DNA of 64,000 bases, from contig JBELML010000021.1 of assembly GCA_042095835.1 (NCBI GenBank), positions 1 through 64,000 of the forward strand. The letters are read 5' to 3'. This stretch comes from DATFKA01 sp042095835. GTDB taxonomy: Bacteria > Bacteroidota > Bacteroidia > Chitinophagales > Saprospiraceae. The notes under the pieces are model-generated. The model had not been told where the DNA came from. It did not search any database and saw only the letters and a program-made list of their open reading frames with translations. Made by a program: the position numbers and the translations under genes. Every line of letters begins with the position of its first letter. Positions within the stretch are counted from its first letter, which is position 1. Below, piece by piece: positions 46,666 through 55,736 of this stretch.

Positions 46666-49317
46666 TTATTCAGCTGCACTTTCTCTGATCAAAGTTTTGA
46701 GTTCATTGAGTTTCATCATGCATTCGATGGGTGTCATCCCATTAATATCTAAATCTAATAATTCCTCTTTGAGCTTACCAGCTATTGGATCAACGGTTTC
46801 AAAGATATTGAGTTGATAATTGTCTGCAATAATTTTATCGAGGTCTGCTTTAGGAGCAGAAACTTCTCCATTTTGAGACTGCTGGTCAATTGATTTTTGC
46901 TCCAATTGCACCAATATTTGAGCAGCTCGTTGGACAATATCTCTAGGCATACCTGCCATTCTTGCTACATGAATACCAAAGCTATGGTGGCTACCACCTG
47001 GTGTAAGCTTGCGCAAAAAGATGACCTTTTGTCCAATTTCCTTGGTCGCAATATGGTAGTTTTTGACCCGATCTAGGCGGTTGGCCAATTCGTTCAATTC
47101 GTGGTAGTGGGTAGCGAATAGCGTTTTCGGTCTGGCCTTTCCATTATTATGCAAAAACTCTGCAATCGACCAGGCAATAGAGATGCCATCGTAGGTACTA
47201 GTTCCTCTCCCTATTTCATCTAACAAGACCAATGATCGATCAGAGACATTATTCATGATACTTGCGGTCTCATTCATCTCAACCATAAAAGTAGATTCGC
47301 CTGAAGAGATATTATCGGAGGCTCCAACTCTGGTAAAAACTTTATCAACCAAACCCAACTTGGCACTTGCCGCTGGTACAAAAGACCCCATTTGAGCCAT
47401 CAAAGCGATCAAAGCCGTCTGCCGAAGCAAGGCCGATTTACCCGCCATATTCGGCCCAGTGATCATCAAGACCTGCTGCTCATCGGTATCTAAAAAGACA
47501 TCATTGGGTACATAATTCTCTCCTAAAGCCAACTGCTGCTCAATGACAGGATGTCGACCTTCTTTGATATCAATGACGAACTGCTCATTCATCTGTGGTC
47601 GCACATACTCATATTTGAGGGCAATTTTTGAGAAACTCAAAAGGCAATCTAAACGGGCAACCATGCTGGCATTATACTGAACAGGCTGTATAAAGTCCGC
47701 TAACTTAAAGATGAGATCGGTATAAATCTGTTGCTCCAACTCAAGGATACGGTCTTCGGCACCAAGTATTTTGGATTCTAGCTGTTTAAGTTCATCGGTG
47801 ATATACCGCTCTGCATTGGTGAGCGTTTGTTTGCGTAACCACTCCTCAGGTGCCTTGTCTTTGTATTTATTAGTAACCTCCAAATAATAGCCAAAGACAT
47901 TATTGAAGCCAATTTTCAGGTTGGTAATACCTGTTTTTTCAGCTTCTCTTTCTTTAATACCGAGCAAGAGGTCTTTACTATTTTTCACTACAGTCCTCAA
48001 ATCATCCAGTTCCCCATGACAGCCGTCTGCGATCACCCCGCCTTTATTCAGGTTTACGGGTGGTTCTTCCATAAGGTGCTTTTGCACCAAGTCCACCAAT
48101 TGGGTACAAGGATTGAGGCCATCTGCAATCCGTACGAGATATTCATTATTGGTGCTGGTCAATAATTCCTTGGTAGCAGGAATAATCTGCATGGCCTTTT
48201 TCAATTGTACAACTTCTCTAGGATTTATTTTAGCCATTGGCACCTTAGAGATCAGTCGTTCCAAATCTCCCACTTGTCGAATGAGGCCCTCCAAATCTTG
48301 TCGCTGGCCAATATCCTGGTAGAAATAATCTACCACATCATGTCTAGCTTCAATAGCTTTGAGGCTTTTCAACGGAAGTACTACCCATTTTTTCAACAAC
48401 CTTGCGCCCATCGGCGACACTGTTTGATCTAAAATCTTGATCAAAGGAATGCCTGTTTCATGCGGACTAAAGATCAATTCCAGGTTGCGTATCGTGAATT
48501 GGTCTAGCCAAACATAGCGATCTGTATGTACTCTACTGATCGCATTGATGTGCTTGAGGTTTTTATTTTCAGTGGTAGCCAGATAATGTAAAATGGCGCC
48601 AGAAGAAATTTGCGCTAAATCATAATCTTCTACTCCAAACCCTTTCAAGGAAGAAACCTGGAAATGCTCCAAGAGTTTTTCTCTGGTAAAATCGATAGTA
48701 TATACCCATTCATCAAGTAAGAAGGTATAAAAACGATCTCCGAATCTAGCTTCAAAGTCTTTCTTTCGATCCTTGGATAAAATAATCTCTGAAGGTTGAA
48801 AACTTTGGACCAATTTCTCCACCTGTGCCATTTCTCCTTCCGCAACTAGAAACTCCCCAGTTGAAATATCTAGAAAGGCGATCCCCATCTGCCCTTTTTT
48901 TCCCCAGGTGATGGAAGCCAAGAAATTATTCGATTTATGATCTAACAGTTTATCGTCTACAGCAATACCTGGCGTGACAACTTCCGTAACACCTCGCCTG
49001 ACAATTTTCTTTTGTGGGCTGGGCTTTTCTAGTTGTTCGCAGATAGCCACTCGATATCCTGCTTTCACCAGACGTGGCAGATAAAGGTCCATGGAGTGAT
49101 GTGGAAAACCCGCCAACTCGATATCGCTTCCACCATTATTTCTACTGGTGAGTATAATGCCTAGAACTTGGGAGGCTTTAACGGCATCTTCTCCGAATGT
49201 TTCATAGAAGTCACCTACTCTAAACAGCAGTATTGCGTCAGGATATTTCGCCTTGACTTTGAAGTATTGCTGCATTAATGGAGTGACCTTCTTACTTTTT
49301 GTTTTGCTTTTCGCCAT
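46666..49317 (-). CDS. mutS: DNA mismatch repair ATPase MutS
   Basis: 883 aa, full length. The mismatch-binding motif is seen as LLFRVGDFYETFGEDA (Phe-x-Glu near residues 37-39, as YETFGED), followed by connector, core and clamp domains. Walker A is ITGPNMAGKSALLRQTAL and Walker B LVLLDEIGRGTSTYDGISIA, with ATHYHELNEL as the H loop. Ala replaces the usual second Gly in GPNMGGKS, which I have seen in other Bacteroidota MutS. C-terminal helical tail present. No mutL in the window. Confidence 0.97.
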   Translation of the reverse strand: MAKSKTKSKKVTPLMQQYFKVKAKYPDAILLFRVGDFYETFGEDAVKASQVLGIILTSRNNGGSDIELAGFPHHSMDLYLPRLVKAGYRVAICEQLEKPSPQKKIVRRGVTEVVTPGIAVDDKLLDHKSNNFLASITWGKKGQMGIAFLDISTGEFLVAEGEMAQVEKLVQSFQPSEIILSKDRKKDFEARFGDRFYTFLLDEWVYTIDFTREKLLEHFQVSSLKGFGVEDYDLAQISSGAILHYLATTENKNLKHINAISRVHTDRYVWLDQFTIRNLELIFSPHETGIPLIKILDQTVSPMGARLLKKWVVLPLKSLKAIEARHDVVDYFYQDIGQRQDLEGLIRQVGDLERLISKVPMAKINPREVVQLKKAMQIIPATKELLTSTNNEYLVRIADGLNPCTQLVDLVQKHLMEEPPVNLNKGGVIADGCHGELDDLRTVVKNSKDLLLGIKEREAEKTGITNLKIGFNNVFGYYLEVTNKYKDKAPEEWLRKQTLTNAERYITDELKQLESKILGAEDRILELEQQIYTDLIFKLADFIQPVQYNASMVARLDCLLSFSKIALKYEYVRPQMNEQFVIDIKEGRHPVIEQQLALGENYVPNDVFLDTDEQQVLMITGPNMAGKSALLRQTALIALMAQMGSFVPAASAKLGLVDKVFTRVGASDNISSGESTFMVEMNETASIMNNVSDRSLVLLDEIGRGTSTYDGISIAWSIAEFLHNNGKARPKTLFATHYHELNELANRLDRVKNYHIATKEIGQKVIFLRKLTPGGSHHSFGIHVARMAGMPRDIVQRAAQILVQLEQKSIDQQSQNGEVSAPKADLDKIIADNYQLNIFETVDPIAGKLKEELLDLDINGMTPIECMMKLNELKTLIRESAAE

Positions 49318-49337
49318 TTAGGTAAAAATGATGTAGT

Positions 49338-49365
49338 GCCTGCCTGCCGAAGCCTCAGCGCAGGC
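49338..49365 (+). repeat. Dispersed palindromic intergenic element
   Basis: GCCTGC...CCGAAGCCTCAGCGCAGGC forms a stem between CCTGC and GCAGG. Related copies lie at 45533-45558 (opposite strand) and 45884-45902. This is probably a REP-like short dispersed repeat of the genome. The rest of 49318-49563 shows nothing else. Confidence 0.5.
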
Positions 49366-49563
49366 TGGTTGTATTGATCTAATGATTTAATATTAGGCTT
49401 TCGATTTCTTTTTGCAGTTGCCAAATATAATGAAACCACTGAGAAGCAGCATTGATGAGTTGATGGAATTAAAAAAAAGAGATTAATTGGGTATAATTTT
49501 AATTTTAATAACACTTGATTACAGATTTGTACATCACTTACATTTTCCATAAATCCTATCGCT

Positions 49564-49818
49564 ATGTCAATAAAAACATTAGATCAATTAACTATAGAAG
49601 AACTAGATAGAAAAAGGAGATCATACCTGGATCAGGTTCGAGCCATCCTTGTCTTCAATATTTTTTATGGAATCGTGGTAGCTTATTTATTGTTTACAAG
49701 TGAGATCACCGCTGTTTTAGAAAATGTTGCCATTCTCACGCTATTATTATTGGTGATATACTGGCGATTAAAAATGCTCAAAAAAGTAAAATCGGAACTA
49801 GATAAAAGATATTCTTGA
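49564..49818 (+). CDS. Small two-helix membrane protein, unknown function
   Basis: 84 aa. A charged N-terminus (LDQLTIEELDRKRRSYLDQV) precedes two membrane helices (about 27-45 and 50-68) and a basic tail (RLKMLKKVKSELDKRYS). It starts with ATG and is followed by a strong hairpin, which supports a real gene. No family recognised. Confidence 0.7.
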   Translation: MSIKTLDQLTIEELDRKRRSYLDQVRAILVFNIFYGIVVAYLLFTSEITAVLENVAILTLLLLVIYWRLKMLKKVKSELDKRYS

Positions 49819-49865
49819 CCACGATATTTATCAAAAAGAAGACGTATTGCTTTCTGCTAAAAAAG

Positions 49866-49899
49866 AAGGGTGAAGTCAGGTAGGAAGGACTTCACCTTT
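49866..49899. terminator. Strong hairpin downstream of the small membrane protein gene
   Basis: AAGGGTGAAGTC (49866-49877) pairs with GACTTCACCTTT (49888-49899), 12 bp with one G-T pair. An A-rich run on the left gives a T-rich tract on the minus strand; on the plus strand the T tract is weak. Between here and 50245 there is only AT-rich sequence, with ACTACCTTTTACTG-type near-repeats around 50010-50045 and a TATTTTTG box (50177-50184) that may be a -7 element for the ferredoxin gene. Confidence 0.5.
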
Positions 49900-50245
49900 A
49901 CGGTAGTGGAATTATGACCAGTCCTAGACAGACTGTTTTTCGTATAATCGGTATTTGAGATAACCAGTACAAGTATACGATATTTTTTACATATTTCACC
50001 GTTTTCTGTAAAAAACTACCTTTTACTGAAAAAAAACTACCGATAATCAGGTCAAATTGCTCTTTTTCTTTTTCCTTAAAAGGCTAGTAAGCCCGGAAAT
50101 CTTAACTTTAATCTACTTCTCTAAAGTATAGATTAGAAATTTGAAAAAGAAAATGGGTTTTTAGTTTAAAGTCTATTATTTTTGCCCAACTAAACTAAGC
50201 ACCTCTTTGGGTGTTAGCATTAGAAACAATAAAACAAGATTTGCT

Positions 50246-50593
50246 ATGGCAATAATGATTACCGACGAATGTATTAATTGTGGTGCTTGCGAACCAGAAT
50301 GCCCTAATAATGCCATTTACGAGGGAGGTGTCGAGTGGGCCATCTCAGATGGTACAGGAGTCAGTGAATCTTATACCCTTGAGACAGGCGTAGCTGTTGG
50401 GCCCAATGATCAAAACCAACCGGTCTCTGAGGAGTTCTACTATATCGTTCCTGATAAATGTACAGAGTGTGTGGGTTTTCATGAAGAGCCACAATGTGCT
50501 GCGGTTTGTCCAGTAGATTGCTGTGTGCCAGATCCCGAGCGGGAAGAAACAGAAGAAGTACTTTTGTCTCGTAAAGATGCTTTACATCTTTAA
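50246..50593 (+). CDS. 2[4Fe-4S] ferredoxin (YfhL-like)
   Basis: 115 aa from ATG 50246; an upstream TTG at 50207 is in frame but the family begins at MAIMITDECINCGACEPECP. Cluster motif 1 is CINCGACEPECP; cluster motif 2 is CTECVGFHEEPQCAAVCP with the extended spacing typical of YfhL/Alvin-type ferredoxins. The acidic middle insert (about 30-65) is larger than in enterobacterial forms. Small cytoplasmic electron carrier; partners are not evident from neighbours. Confidence 0.92.
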   Translation: MAIMITDECINCGACEPECPNNAIYEGGVEWAISDGTGVSESYTLETGVAVGPNDQNQPVSEEFYYIVPDKCTECVGFHEEPQCAAVCPVDCCVPDPEREETEEVLLSRKDALHL

Positions 50594-50597
50594 TTCA

Positions 50598-51200
50598 TCA
50601 CTCTTTCGCCTCAATATCTTTTCCATCATATTCGCTCTCGTGGCGCTGAATATAATCTTGGGTCAGGTCTTCTAATTGATCTTGACTGGCCGGGTTATGC
50701 TGGCCATACATGCCTACTTCGGTACGCTGGCGCATTGCTTCGTATACACTGACCGCTGCCGCCACAGAGATATTCAGACTTTGAGCCATACCTCTTTGCG
50801 GGATGAGAAAGTTTCCATCTGTTTGCTTTCGAAGTTCGTCAGAAAGTCCACCATTTTCATTTCCAAAGAGTAGGGCTACACTTTGAGTGAGATCATAATC
50901 ATAGATAGATTTAGAAGTCTCGTCTATATAGGTGCCGTACACCTTATCGTAGTGTTGTCTAATGTGTTGAAAACAAGGTTCGATCGCTTTATACAGATGT
51001 ACATCTACCCACTTTTGAGACCCCATCGCTGTACGACGCCCAATACTCAGGCGATTTTCAAACAAACCTGGCTCTGTATATAAGACAAATATTTCTCGAA
51101 TTCCTACAGAATCACAGGAACGCAAAACTGCTCCAATATTAAAGGGATCATGGACATTCTCCAGCACCACTGTAAGGTCAAATTGGCGATTTTGAACCAC
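50598..51200 (-). CDS. TrmH/SpoU family tRNA or rRNA 2'-O-methyltransferase
   Basis: At least 200 aa. Motif 1 is DLTVVLENVHDPFNIGAVLR, then SIGRRTAMGSQKW, motif 2 VALLFGNENGGLSDEL and motif 3 IPQRGMAQSLNISVAAAV, forming the SPOUT knot that binds S-adenosylmethionine. Closest in layout to tRNA (Gm18) methyltransferase TrmH. The start is problematic: GTG 51200 leaves out the conserved lead-in KPRRLNRIKEVVQNRQ, which is coded upstream in frame to 51239, but there the only candidates are ATA (51239) or ATC before a stop at 51245. So either a non-standard start, a recent mutation, or use of the GTG. Confidence 0.9.
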   Translation of the reverse strand: MVQNRQFDLTVVLENVHDPFNIGAVLRSCDSVGIREIFVLYTEPGLFENRLSIGRRTAMGSQKWVDVHLYKAIEPCFQHIRQHYDKVYGTYIDETSKSIYDYDLTQSVALLFGNENGGLSDELRKQTDGNFLIPQRGMAQSLNISVAAAVSVYEAMRQRTEVGMYGQHNPASQDQLEDLTQDYIQRHESEYDGKDIEAKE

Positions 51201-51365
51201 CTCCTTTATTCTATTTAGACGACGAGGTTTGATGCTTATTGATTATGTAGTGATGTAATGATGTAGTGTGTGAATATGCCAATGAGTACGTGAGCTAATG
51301 CGTGAATATTGTCATTCTTGAAACCCTACTTAGGGAAACCCTTTGAATGCTTCCTGCATAGACCA

Positions 51366-52865
51366 TCAATTATTGGACAACTGGAAGGAATAATTACTAA
51401 ACTCCAGGATATTGACATACTTATTCTCCATACGGTCAATCAATTGCAACTCTACAGCAGAAGGATCATCTTGATAAACCTTTTGGAAATCAAATCTTGT
51501 ATGCATCAAGGTTTGTGGATTTCCATCCAAGCGCTTTATGAAATCTACACCTTCTGTTTGTAGACGCTGTGCCAAGAAGATCGTAATATCATGACCTAAA
51601 AAAGCGGTCTCATTGGGTAAGATTCCAAACTGGTCGTAGAAATTACGTCTAAACTGCTTCACCTCATCATCTTTATTATCAACGTAGGCATTTGCACTGA
51701 TGTGAACATTTAATTTCTCATAATACTCGAAATCAATCTGCTCGAAATCCATCCATTGGGGCATACCATAAACCACCACACGTTGGTACTCTTTTCTAGC
51801 TAGATCAATTTTCCTCAATAAGCCATAAACAAAGGTCTCGTCAGCCCAAGAAGGAATAATCACAGCTAGCTTATCTTCCGCTTCAAAGTAAGGGTTGATA
51901 TCAAAATCAAAAAGTTCCTCTGAGTTCGCGGGTGCGACAATATGTTGGAGTGAATCTGCAAAAGTGGTCCCCAAAACATTAAAATGCTCTTTCTGAATGG
52001 TCGCTACACCCATCAATTCAATTGGTATGTCTCTACTGATGAGGAGAATTTCTTCTGGTTCAAACTCATTGACCGTGCGAGCGTGTTGCAGTAAATTTTC
52101 ACAGTGTGTAAAAAGAGAGGGACTTACCTGTATAAAGTTAGGATTCCCCTCGGTCAAGTTAGTAGAAGCGCTATATGGAGAGATCATTAACTTGCCTTCT
52201 TGCTTGGCAAATTCTGCTACCAGCTTAATATTATCTCTTCGATATGGACCGATAATAATATTCGATTGCTGCATCTCTGAGCGAGTATCTAACAAACGCT
52301 CTACCTTGGCAGGATTAGATTCGGTATCCATCACATTGATATTGAGACCAATATCTGTGCCTTCCAATTTCTCCAAAGCCAATTTCATCCCACTATAAAA
52401 TTGCAAAGCAAAGTTGGAACGAGGATCCGTTATTTTTTCGGTTTCCGCATTGGTTCGATTCGCCATAAAAGGCAACAAAACACTTATATTATACTGGCCG
52501 GATACCTCAGTAGTCGACAAACCTTCTGGCAAATAGCGGTCTACACCATCCATAGTGATGGGAGGGATCTGACTAGTAGGTGCCTCTGCAAATTGCAGGG
52601 TATCCATTTTTTCTTTGGGTTTGGTATCTATAGTGACCCACTTTTGTTGTACAGGATCATAAACCCTAGTCCCCTCGATAGGCGGCAGCGTTTCATCCTG
52701 TTCGGTAGGCTCTGTTTTTGTAGGTTTATCTTTCACACCACCAGTAGAGGCTGGTGAAAGCGACCCACAAGATTGCATAAAAACAAACACCCCAATAAGT
52801 AGTGCAAGCACACTATTCCCACTCAATAGTCGAAGGCGGTTTTGTACTGATATCATAAACAACAC
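51366..52865 (-). CDS. Lipoprotein with periplasmic-binding (type 1, Leu/Ile/Val-like) fold
   Basis: About 499 aa. The signal ends in a lipobox (FVFMQSCGS, Cys at about 33). A Thr/Pro/Glu-rich linker (35-120) precedes a Peripla_BP_6-like domain: YNISVLLPFMANRTN, FALQFYSGMKLALEKLEG, NINVMDTESNPAKVERLL, IIIGPYRRDNIKLVAEFAK, KLMISPYSASTNL, FVYGLLRKIDLARKEYQRVV, FYDQFGILPNETAFLGHDIT. It resembles LpoA-like/amino-acid-binding lipoproteins of Bacteroidota. Start at 52865 or 52856 lies inside the end of guaA, so the two are coupled. Ligand unknown. Confidence 0.8.
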   Translation of the reverse strand: MLFMISVQNRLRLLSGNSVLALLIGVFVFMQSCGSLSPASTGGVKDKPTKTEPTEQDETLPPIEGTRVYDPVQQKWVTIDTKPKEKMDTLQFAEAPTSQIPPITMDGVDRYLPEGLSTTEVSGQYNISVLLPFMANRTNAETEKITDPRSNFALQFYSGMKLALEKLEGTDIGLNINVMDTESNPAKVERLLDTRSEMQQSNIIIGPYRRDNIKLVAEFAKQEGKLMISPYSASTNLTEGNPNFIQVSPSLFTHCENLLQHARTVNEFEPEEILLISRDIPIELMGVATIQKEHFNVLGTTFADSLQHIVAPANSEELFDFDINPYFEAEDKLAVIIPSWADETFVYGLLRKIDLARKEYQRVVVYGMPQWMDFEQIDFEYYEKLNVHISANAYVDNKDDEVKQFRRNFYDQFGILPNETAFLGHDITIFLAQRLQTEGVDFIKRLDGNPQTLMHTRFDFQKVYQDDPSAVELQLIDRMENKYVNILEFSNYSFQLSNN

Positions 52866-54366
52866 GATTAATTCCTTTTACATTATTAATGATCTCGCTC
52901 GATACTTTTGCCAAGAAGTCATAGGGTAGCTTGCTCCACTCGGCGGTCATCCCATCTACAGAGTTGACAGCTCTGAGTGCTACAGCTTGTTCATAGGTGC
53001 GTTCGTCTCCCATCACGCCTACACTTTGTACAGGTAGAAGGATGGTACCGGCTTGCCAAACCTGCTCGTAAAGACCAAATTTACGCAAGTTATTAATAAA
53101 TATAGCATCTGCTTCTTGTAATAGTCGCACCTTTTCGGCAGTAATATCTCCCAATATGCGAATTCCTAAGCCAGGACCAGGGAATGGATGGCGTCCAACA
53201 ATAAAATCTGGAAGTCCCAACTCCTTACCAACTCGCCTCACTTCATCCTTAAAAAGCATTCGTAAAGGCTCCACTATTTTCAATTTCAGTCGATCAGGAA
53301 GACCTCCCACATTATGATGTGATTTAATCGTCACAGAGGGACCATGCACCGAAACGGACTCAATCACATCTGGATAAATCGTCCCCTGTCCCAACCAGGC
53401 AATCTGGCGATCTTTCTCCTCTAGTGCATGAGCTTCCGCTTCAAAAACCTCAATAAATGCTCGACCTATGGCTTTGCGTTTAGCTTCGGGATTGGTTACC
53501 TCTTTGAGTGCAGTATAAAATTGTTCTTTGGCATCTACACCTACTACATTTAACCCCAAACCTCGATAAGAGGCCAATACATCTTCGAATTCATTCTTAC
53601 GAAGCAAGCCATTATCCACGAAAAAACAAATCAATTGATCACCAATCGCTTTTTGTAAAAGCATAGCAGCTACGGAGGAGTCTACACCTCCAGACAGGCC
53701 TAAGAGCACGTGCTCTTCGCCGATTTGCTTGCTCAACTGCTCGACGGTATCTTCTACAAAGGAAGCAGGCGTCCAATCGCCACTACAGCCAGCAATACCA
53801 ATGACAAAGTTCTTTATCAGTTGTGCCCCATCCAGAGAATGGGTCACCTCAGGGTGGAACTGAAGGCAATAAACGGGGGCGGAAAAAGCAGCATCTTTAG
53901 ATTGGAAGGCAGCCACCGGGATGTCTTCTGTGCCGGCAATTAACTCAAACTGGCTTGGAATCTCCATGATCGTATCGCCATGCGACATCCATACTTGAGA
54001 ACCTTTTTCAATACCTTTGAGTAGATCGTTATCTAAATATTGTGCGGAAAGTAGCGCCTTTCCGTACTCTCTCTTTTCGGAGCGTTGTACTTTTCCACCA
54101 TATTGCTGAGCAATATACTGAGCACCATAACAAACCCCTAAGACGGGAAGTTTTCCAACCAATTGATCTAAGTCAACTTGTAAAGCCTGCGGATCTGTCA
54201 CCGAAAAGGGGCTACCAGAAAGAATTACCCCTTTATAGTTGGTATCTAGATCAGGGATCTTATTGTAAGGTACAATTTCGCTATATACATTAAGTTCTCG
54301 CACTCGACGAGCAATAAGCTGCGTATATTGAGAACCAAAATCGAGAATCAAAATTTTTTCAACCAT
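52813..54366 (-). CDS. guaA: GMP synthase (glutamine-hydrolysing)
   Basis: 517 aa, full length. Class I glutamine amidotransferase domain 1-190: ILDFGSQYTQLIARRVRE, catalytic Cys in PVLGVCYGAQYIAQ, and FHPEVTHS. ATP pyrophosphatase domain: GLSGGVDSSVAAMLL and KSHHNVGGLPDRL. Dimerisation domain: GRHPFPGPGLGIRILGD, ending ISTKPPSTIEWE. Converts XMP to GMP in purine synthesis. Its 3' end overlaps the lipoprotein start by about 50 bp. Confidence 0.98.
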   Translation of the reverse strand: MVEKILILDFGSQYTQLIARRVRELNVYSEIVPYNKIPDLDTNYKGVILSGSPFSVTDPQALQVDLDQLVGKLPVLGVCYGAQYIAQQYGGKVQRSEKREYGKALLSAQYLDNDLLKGIEKGSQVWMSHGDTIMEIPSQFELIAGTEDIPVAAFQSKDAAFSAPVYCLQFHPEVTHSLDGAQLIKNFVIGIAGCSGDWTPASFVEDTVEQLSKQIGEEHVLLGLSGGVDSSVAAMLLQKAIGDQLICFFVDNGLLRKNEFEDVLASYRGLGLNVVGVDAKEQFYTALKEVTNPEAKRKAIGRAFIEVFEAEAHALEEKDRQIAWLGQGTIYPDVIESVSVHGPSVTIKSHHNVGGLPDRLKLKIVEPLRMLFKDEVRRVGKELGLPDFIVGRHPFPGPGLGIRILGDITAEKVRLLQEADAIFINNLRKFGLYEQVWQAGTILLPVQSVGVMGDERTYEQAVALRAVNSVDGMTAEWSKLPYDFLAKVSSEIINNVKGINRVVYDISTKPPSTIEWE

Positions 54367-54390
54367 GGCGCAAAGATAGTAGTTCCTTTG

Positions 54391-54612
54391 GAATTAGTTG
54401 AGGAGTTTATGAGTTGATAAGATTATATAGTGAGTAGGGTAAGTAGGATTAGAAGGTTTATCAAGGTTAGGAGTGTGAATAGGGTTAGTGGGGAATTAGT
54501 TGATAAGTTGATGAGTTGATAAGGTTATATAGTGAGTAGGGTAAGTAGGATTAGAAGGTTTATCAAGGTTTGGAGGGGGGAATAGGGTTAGTGGGGAATT
54601 AGTGGAGGAGGG
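54391..54612. repeat. Tandem repeat of about 102 bp, two full copies plus a partial
   Basis: GAATTAGTTGA begins copies at 54391 and 54493, and GAATTAGTGGAGG begins a partial copy at 54596. Copies share TATAGTGAGTAGGGTAAGTA and GATTAGAAGGTTTATCAAGG. No spacers or coding sense. It fills most of the gap between guaA and the CoA-transferase gene. Confidence 0.85.
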
Positions 54613-54647
54613 TTATCATTAAAATGATTTTATAGAAAAATTTTGCG

Positions 54648-55736
54648 ATGGAAATACCTAAAGATCAATTCTTTGTAAGCTTAAAAGTAGTAGAGCTAGC
54701 AAGCGTTCTTGCAGGGCCGTCGGTAGGTATGTTTTTTGCAGAAATGGGTGCTGAAGTAATCAAAATTGAAAATAAAACGACTGGTGGAGATGTGACTAGA
54801 CGTTGGAAAGTGTCCGGAGAATCTGCCAATGCTACTTTCTCCGCTTATTACCAGCAGGTGAATTATGGTAAACAGGTATTCCTCCTGAATTTAAAAGAAA
54901 AAGCAGATCAAGACCAGGCCATACAGTTGATTCAAGAAGCAGATATTGTGATCAGTAATTTCCCACCTGAAAAGGCTAGGAAAATGCGCATGGATGCCAA
55001 CTATTTGCGCAAGCTCCATCCTGCCCTCATTTTTGCCCACCTTTCTGCTTTTGGCTTGGATAGTAAACGGCCAGCATTTGATGTGGTCCTCCAAGCAGAA
55101 GCGGGTTTCTTATTTATGACAGGTCATGCTGATGGGCCTCCTGCAAAGATGCCCGTTGCATTGATTGATTTGCTTGCTGCTCACCAACTCAAAGAAGGCT
55201 TATTGGTAGCCCTAATTCATAAAATGCGCACGGGGCAAGGCAGTATTGTCAGGGCCTCACTCCTAGAATCTGCTATAGCCTCCTTAGCCAACCAAGCAAC
55301 GAATTGGCTAGTAGCTGGGCATATTCCTCAACGCATGGGCACCCAACATCCCAATATTGCCCCTTATGGTGATCTCTTTCAAAGCAAGGATGGCAAGCCC
55401 CTAGTTTTAGCAGCGGGTACGGAGCGTCAATTCAAGCAATTATGCCAAGTAATCCATATCGAAGAGGTGAGTCAGCAGGCAGCTTTCCAATCCAATTCCG
55501 AGCGCGTCAAAAATAGAGCCGCACTAAACCATATCTTGGCTCCAGCAATTGCTGAATGGGATAGAGCCGAACTCTTATCCCGTTTGGAAACAGCGGGCGT
55601 ACCCGCGGGGGCCGTTCGAAATATGGCCGAGGTCTTCGAATTACCTCAAGCTCAGGCATTGGTCAGGAAATATTTGCTACCAGATGGTAGTACGGGCACC
55701 TGCCTCCCTAATGCTGCTTTTGATCTAGAGGTTTAA
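54648..55736 (+). CDS. Class III CoA-transferase (CaiB/BaiF family)
   Basis: 362 aa. LKVVELASVLAGPSVGMFFA, EMGAEVIKIENKTTGGDVTR, VNYGKQVFLLNLKEKAD, ADIVISNFPPEKARKM, LIFAHLSAFG, FDVVLQAEAGFLFMTG and PVALIDLLAAHQLKEGLLVAL are typical; the Asp in FDVVLQAE lies where the family keeps its catalytic aspartate. It moves CoA between carboxylic acids; substrate unknown. Slightly short for the family. Its stop overlaps the convergent TolC gene's stop by 4 bp. Confidence 0.9.
   Translation: MEIPKDQFFVSLKVVELASVLAGPSVGMFFAEMGAEVIKIENKTTGGDVTRRWKVSGESANATFSAYYQQVNYGKQVFLLNLKEKADQDQAIQLIQEADIVISNFPPEKARKMRMDANYLRKLHPALIFAHLSAFGLDSKRPAFDVVLQAEAGFLFMTGHADGPPAKMPVALIDLLAAHQLKEGLLVALIHKMRTGQGSIVRASLLESAIASLANQATNWLVAGHIPQRMGTQHPNIAPYGDLFQSKDGKPLVLAAGTERQFKQLCQVIHIEEVSQQAAFQSNSERVKNRAALNHILAPAIAEWDRAELLSRLETAGVPAGAVRNMAEVFELPQAQALVRKYLLPDGSTGTCLPNAAFDLEV

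Noticed and set aside
49275..49550. 91-aa minus-strand ORF upstream of mutS
   Set aside because: It overlaps the mutS start in another frame, contains the dispersed palindromic element and has no recognisable features.
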